Source of the DNA: Apostichopus japonicus
Taxonomy: Eukaryota; Echinodermata; Holothuroidea; Aspidochirotida; Stichopodidae
DNA: 64,000 nt
Reading direction: 5' to 3'
Assembly: GCF_037975245.1 (NCBI RefSeq)
Contig: NC_092579.1
Span: 3,248,001-3,312,000, forward strand
Shown here: in pieces, positions 61,701 through 64,000 of the stretch
Layout of the letters: each line of letters begins with the position of its first letter
Numbering within the stretch: the first letter of the stretch is position 1
The notes under the pieces: generated by a model
Told to the model about the DNA's origin: nothing
What the model saw: only the letters and a program-made list of their open reading frames with translations
The model's database searches: none
Position numbers and translations under genes: made by a program

Positions 61701-63427
61701 TTACATAACAAACTGAAACATAAAGTTATGTGGATACTGTCGTAAGGGCTCATATGTACATACTGTGTTGGAGGCTCCATGTTATGTACATACTATGGCG
61801 GAGGTTTCCATGATACTTATGAGCATACTGTGTTGGATGCTCCATGTCTATTGGAGGCTCCATGTTACGTACATACTATGGCGGAGGTTTCCATGATACT
61901 TATGAGCATACTGTGTTGGATGCTCCATGTCTATTGGAGGCTCCATGTTACGTACATACTATGTCGGAAGTCCCCATGATATTTGCATACTGTATTGGAG
62001 GCTCCATGCTACGTACATACTATAGCGTTGGCTGCAAGGATAGTTACGTACTGCATACTTATGTGAAAGTTCCCATGATACTAACGTGCACACATGTGAT
62101 GGAGGTACCCATGTTACTTACATTCATACTGTGACGGAGGTTCCCAGGATATATTGTACAAAAGTATCCAGTTTCCGTCAGCTTCTTTCAGTGTCGTATA
62201 GCTCAATTGAATCGAGTTTGGTGGTATGGGATCTTTCAATAAAAAACGGACATTTTTAAAACGCGTTAAAGTTATTAAAATTTTGTCTGAGAAAAAAATT
62301 CTTACATATACGTTCCGCGTTATAAGAAAATACAATGTGCAATAATACGTCACCACGGAAGGGACTGGCTGGCCAGTGAATATATACAATGTCTCAGAGA
62401 ACCACATGGTCATTAATTGGTATTATTTCATATGTTTGTTTTTTTGTCATTTAGTACCGGTATTCATTTTGTATTATGTTACCGCTATAGCAATCTATGG
62501 AGCAACCAAGAACCGTTGATGTTGACTACCAGACGAAGTCTAGGCGTAAAGCTTGGCAACTATACCACAATAAACAGCAATCGAACATCATATGTTATCG
62601 ACTAAATTGTAGTATCAGAACAATCACAGTATCAAGAACAACTATGGCTAACCAAGCACCAAACCATCAAACTCAGTTGTAGAACGATCATTAAAATCGA
62701 TCGTATACTTAGAGTTCAGGAAATGGCCCACCCATTCAGCTCATAGGCCCCCCCCCACCCCTAGTAGGTCCCTCTTTGACATGTAAAACAAATCACGATA
62801 GCACAAACCTAACATTGAATTTGCACCTAAATTTCCCATCTGGCCTCACCTCAGCATGTATAGGCTAAGGCTAACATCAGAATGCCCTAGCGTGCTTTGA
62901 TATCTTTACTTCAGTGTAAAGCAATGACCAAAGCAAAGCTTTTTATCTAATTTCCCTTGATCTCGAACTAAAGAATGTTTAGATGCAACTTACAAGCCTG
63001 GGCAGTGTCATTTCCGGCAATATGGGAGCATTTTGTGGCAAAATTTCTCTTGCTACACTACGCGTCAACCGGTGTTGGTTGTCCGCTTAGATTGAGTCAT
63101 CATGGCCCCTTTAAAGAAATGACCCACCCAAAATACAACATGCAACAACAATGCAACACGCAATATTTCAACATGCAACAATGCAATATATCAACAATTC
63201 AATGTAATTATTTCTTGATGTTTCTCAACTTGCATCTTGGGGATTCCACCAAGGCTACGGCCCTAACCTTTGATTAACAATTCAGAGACAGTTTCATAGA
63301 AAGCAAATCTTAGAACTTACTACATACCTGCATCTGTGCATTGTTGGTATTCTATTCCAGGTAGAAACGCATCGCCAGATTTGCATACAATCATCGCGAT
63401 GTACATTATCATCAAGGAAGTCTTCAT
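52462..63427 (-). CDS. Type I membrane protein with FN3/cytokine-receptor-like ectodomain, complete 7-exon gene
   Basis: Seven exons join in phase: 63328-63427, 62122-62286, 58603-58656, 54557-54756, 54155-54220, 53061-53145, 52462-52781. The total is 990 nt, 329 residues plus stop. Residues 1-20 form a signal peptide (MKTSLMIMYIAMIVCKSGDA). The ectodomain has two beta-sandwich-like stretches, each with a W-x-PP motif (ISWEPP near residue 80, FSWSPP near 134). The second continues through a tyrosine-rich strand to KLTIVPYLSGTYG, the typical layout of a fibronectin type III fold. A Pro-rich stalk (residues ~250-265) precedes one transmembrane helix (VIAVVLLVGLAVVVVIICTV), an RTRRR stop-transfer and a ~35-residue acidic tail with no kinase, TIR or SEFIR domain. 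There is no WSxWS motif. The exact receptor family is not recognised; a small cytokine-receptor-like or adhesion protein is inferred. Confidence 0.82.
53061..53145 (-). CDS. FN3-like receptor exon 6
   Basis: Acceptor AATTTTAG, donor GAAG|GTACAA, phase 0 to phase 1. It encodes the last strand of the FN3-like fold (IVPYLSGTYGDEPG) and a linker. Confidence 0.8.
54155..54220 (-). CDS. FN3-like receptor exon 5
   Basis: Acceptor CTGCGCAG, donor ACG|GTTAGA (weaker than consensus), phase 0 to phase 0, 22 codons: NETYYWIATSPDIQEGNQYK, then LT. Confidence 0.75.
54557..54756 (-). CDS. FN3-like receptor exon 4
   Basis: Acceptor CTTCACAG, donor CGAT|GTAAGT, phase 1 to phase 0. It encodes the second FN3-like domain start (VVMMFSWSPPIQVNQ, SLSQYQVQLHTIDGD). 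Confidence 0.82.
55637..55700. repeat. 7/21-mer minisatellite (TTGAGTT / TTGAGAT)
   Basis: About nine 7-mers arranged in 21-nt triplets, in intron 3 of the receptor gene. Confidence 0.9.
56651..56690. repeat. (AAT)n microsatellite at the L2-like 3' end
   Basis: Runs of AAT/AATA mark the 3' terminus of the adjacent LINE fragment. Confidence 0.9.
56655..57740 (-). mobile_element. L2/CR1-like LINE 3' fragment
   Basis: Minus-strand reading in three frames gives DPSLSMAAHVNNVCKSA, then LVHAFVTSKLDSSNSLL, KVQRVQNIAARLVLRV, a YKILLITYKALKGMAP block and AYAAAHLWNKLPANIR, all characteristic of the C-terminal part of L2/CR1 reverse transcriptases. The 3' UTR ends in a GTAAAGCGCTTTGA...GCGCTATATAAG hairpin-like tail and an (ATT)n microsatellite, as in L2-type elements. 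Frameshifts and in-frame stops make it inactive. It lies in intron 3 of the FN3-like receptor gene. Confidence 0.85.
58603..58656 (-). CDS. FN3-like receptor exon 3 (54 nt)
   Basis: A short symmetric phase-1 exon with acceptor CTATGCAG and donor TCAG|GTAAGA. It encodes ICDYFTRSTFHSQCYVS with two cysteines. This is the least certain exon because of its size; both neighbours remain in frame with or without it. Confidence 0.6.
60372..60537. mobile_element. Near-perfect hairpin element (MITE-like)
   Basis: Arms 60372-60418 and 60491-60537 are inverted repeats matching at 46 of 47 positions (GGGGTTAATCAACGGTCTAG and on). The ~72-bp centre holds a GCACGAGGGCGGAGCCCGAGTGC palindrome-like core. A partial second copy (CGTGCGTTACTCACAGGATTA) is at 60643-60663. 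Confidence 0.75.
61057..61524. repeat. 36-bp minisatellite, 13 units, open on both strands
   Basis: Thirteen 36-bp units starting GAGGTTC(C/A)TAGAATAC. Because 36 is a multiple of 3, both strands stay open (VEVPRIHYVHAV on plus, NLYNSMHVMYSR on minus). It lies in intron 2 of the receptor gene, with no splice signals or codon constraint. Confidence 0.95.
61750..62120. repeat. Degenerate larger-period repeat
   Basis: Variants of 'ttggaggctccatgttacgtacatactatggcggaggtttc' in which ACGTACATAC resembles part of the neighbouring 36-bp unit. Confidence 0.8.
62122..62286 (-). CDS. FN3-like receptor exon 2
   Basis: Acceptor TTTTTCTCAG, donor GAAT|GTAAGT, phase 1 to phase 1. It encodes the first W-x-PP beta-sandwich segment (ADGNWILLYNISWEPPSQYE). 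Confidence 0.8.
62975..63095 (+). mobile_element. hAT-like shared-module fragment
   Basis: Diverged copy of the module (atgcaacttacaagcctggg ... ccgcttagat) in intron 1 of the receptor gene. Terminal repeats are not identifiable. Confidence 0.45.
63328..63427 (-). CDS. FN3-like receptor exon 1, signal peptide
   Basis: ATG through a hydrophobic signal peptide to QQCTDA, donor GCAG|GTATGT, phase 1. The start is the first ATG of the open frame and gives a conventional signal sequence. Confidence 0.8.
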
Positions 63428-63589
63428 ATTGGCTTTAGTCTCATATTGACAACAACAAAAAATGAACGAAAGGATTTACGAAAGAGATGGGTGTGGAAAA
63501 TATGATCTGTGATCCGTGGGTGATATGTGTTAAGGATTCTTAAAAGAAAATAGAATAATAGTGTCGGAGGAGCCACATTTCATTTCATT

Positions 63590-64000
63590 TCATTTATTTA
63601 TTTGTTTATCACAATTCAATAAAATGTGAATATAAATATAAAGTAACAATAATACAAAGAGTTGTGAAAGGAAGTGCTCTAAAAAAAAAATTATGGCTTA
63701 ACGGGTAGAGCAAGGGTCCATGTTAGTTGTTTTTTTTTATAGAGTGGAAGTGAGCTTATAGATTTCAAATTATCTGATAGGGAATTCCAAACAGTTATCG
63801 AACGGTTTCGTACATTTAATAGGGCATTGTTTGTTTTGCAGGGTTAACAACGTATGCTGTGAGTTTTGTCTAGTTCTGCAGTTGTGCACCTGATAATTAT
63901 GTTCAAAGAAACTGTTGAATGAAGATGGTACATTCCTTTGTGTTAATTCTGTAAAAGCAAAAGTAGCAAGATTTTTCGGAATTAGATCTGATAATTAAAA
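63590..64000 (-). mobile_element. Degraded LINE 3' end (CR1/RTE-like), running off the window
   Basis: Minus-strand frames include FFEHNYQVHNCRTRQ and, after a frame change, ITVWNSLSDNLKSISSL, resembling the NIR..TRQ / WNSLPxxI C-terminal segments of CR1/RTE-class LINE proteins. A T/A-rich CATTT repeat follows at its 3' side. Confidence 0.55.

Overview
This is a eukaryotic, AT-rich genomic window from an animal. The genes have many short coding exons with GT-AG introns. The mobile elements are metazoan types: hAT-like, TTAA-flanked, Penelope-like, L1/Tx1-like and L2/CR1-like. A marine invertebrate is the best guess, possibly an echinoderm or another non-vertebrate deuterostome, but the sequence alone does not settle the taxon. 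No prokaryotic genes, rRNA genes or CRISPR arrays were seen.

Layout. (1) 1-8.05 kb is mostly non-coding. It holds a TTAA-flanked mini-element at 2.5 kb, a tRNA-like sequence at 6.8 kb and, at 7,895-8,046 on the minus strand, the first coding exon of an FKBP-type prolyl isomerase whose remaining exons lie off the left edge. (2) 9-12 kb carries two hAT-type non-autonomous elements with clear 8-bp target duplications and a third, tentative one. (3) 16.9-35.8 kb is a complete transmembrane channel-like (TMC) gene on the minus strand. Its 17 coding exons all join in phase into an 804-residue protein. Its introns hold a 1.4-kb hAT element, several minisatellites and a 112-bp tandem array that copies the gene's own exon end and 5' splice site. 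(4) 36.8-38.4 kb is a 1.6-kb TTAA-flanked element carrying a THAP zinc-finger remnant (Kolobok-like). (5) 40.6-41.6 kb is a Penelope-like remnant with a GIY-YIG domain, a hammerhead ribozyme motif and a long (TA)n tract. (6) 43.2-44.6 kb contains two probable 3' exons of an unrecognised plus-strand gene. (7) 45.2-51.8 kb is repeat-dense: hAT-like fragments, a 5'-truncated L1/Tx1-type LINE with a 13-bp target duplication, and more TTAA elements. (8) 52.5-63.4 kb is a second complete minus-strand gene of 7 exons. It encodes a 329-residue type I membrane protein with fibronectin-III/cytokine-receptor-like segments. Its introns hold an L2/CR1-like LINE fragment, a near-perfect hairpin element and a 36-bp minisatellite. 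(9) The right edge is another degraded LINE 3' end.

The host genes (FKBP, TMC, FN3-like receptor) share no evident pathway and look like ordinary neighbours. The most unusual features are the array of copied splice donors in the TMC gene, a module shared by hAT-like elements with different termini, the THAP-bearing TTAA element, and the hammerhead motif in the Penelope remnant.
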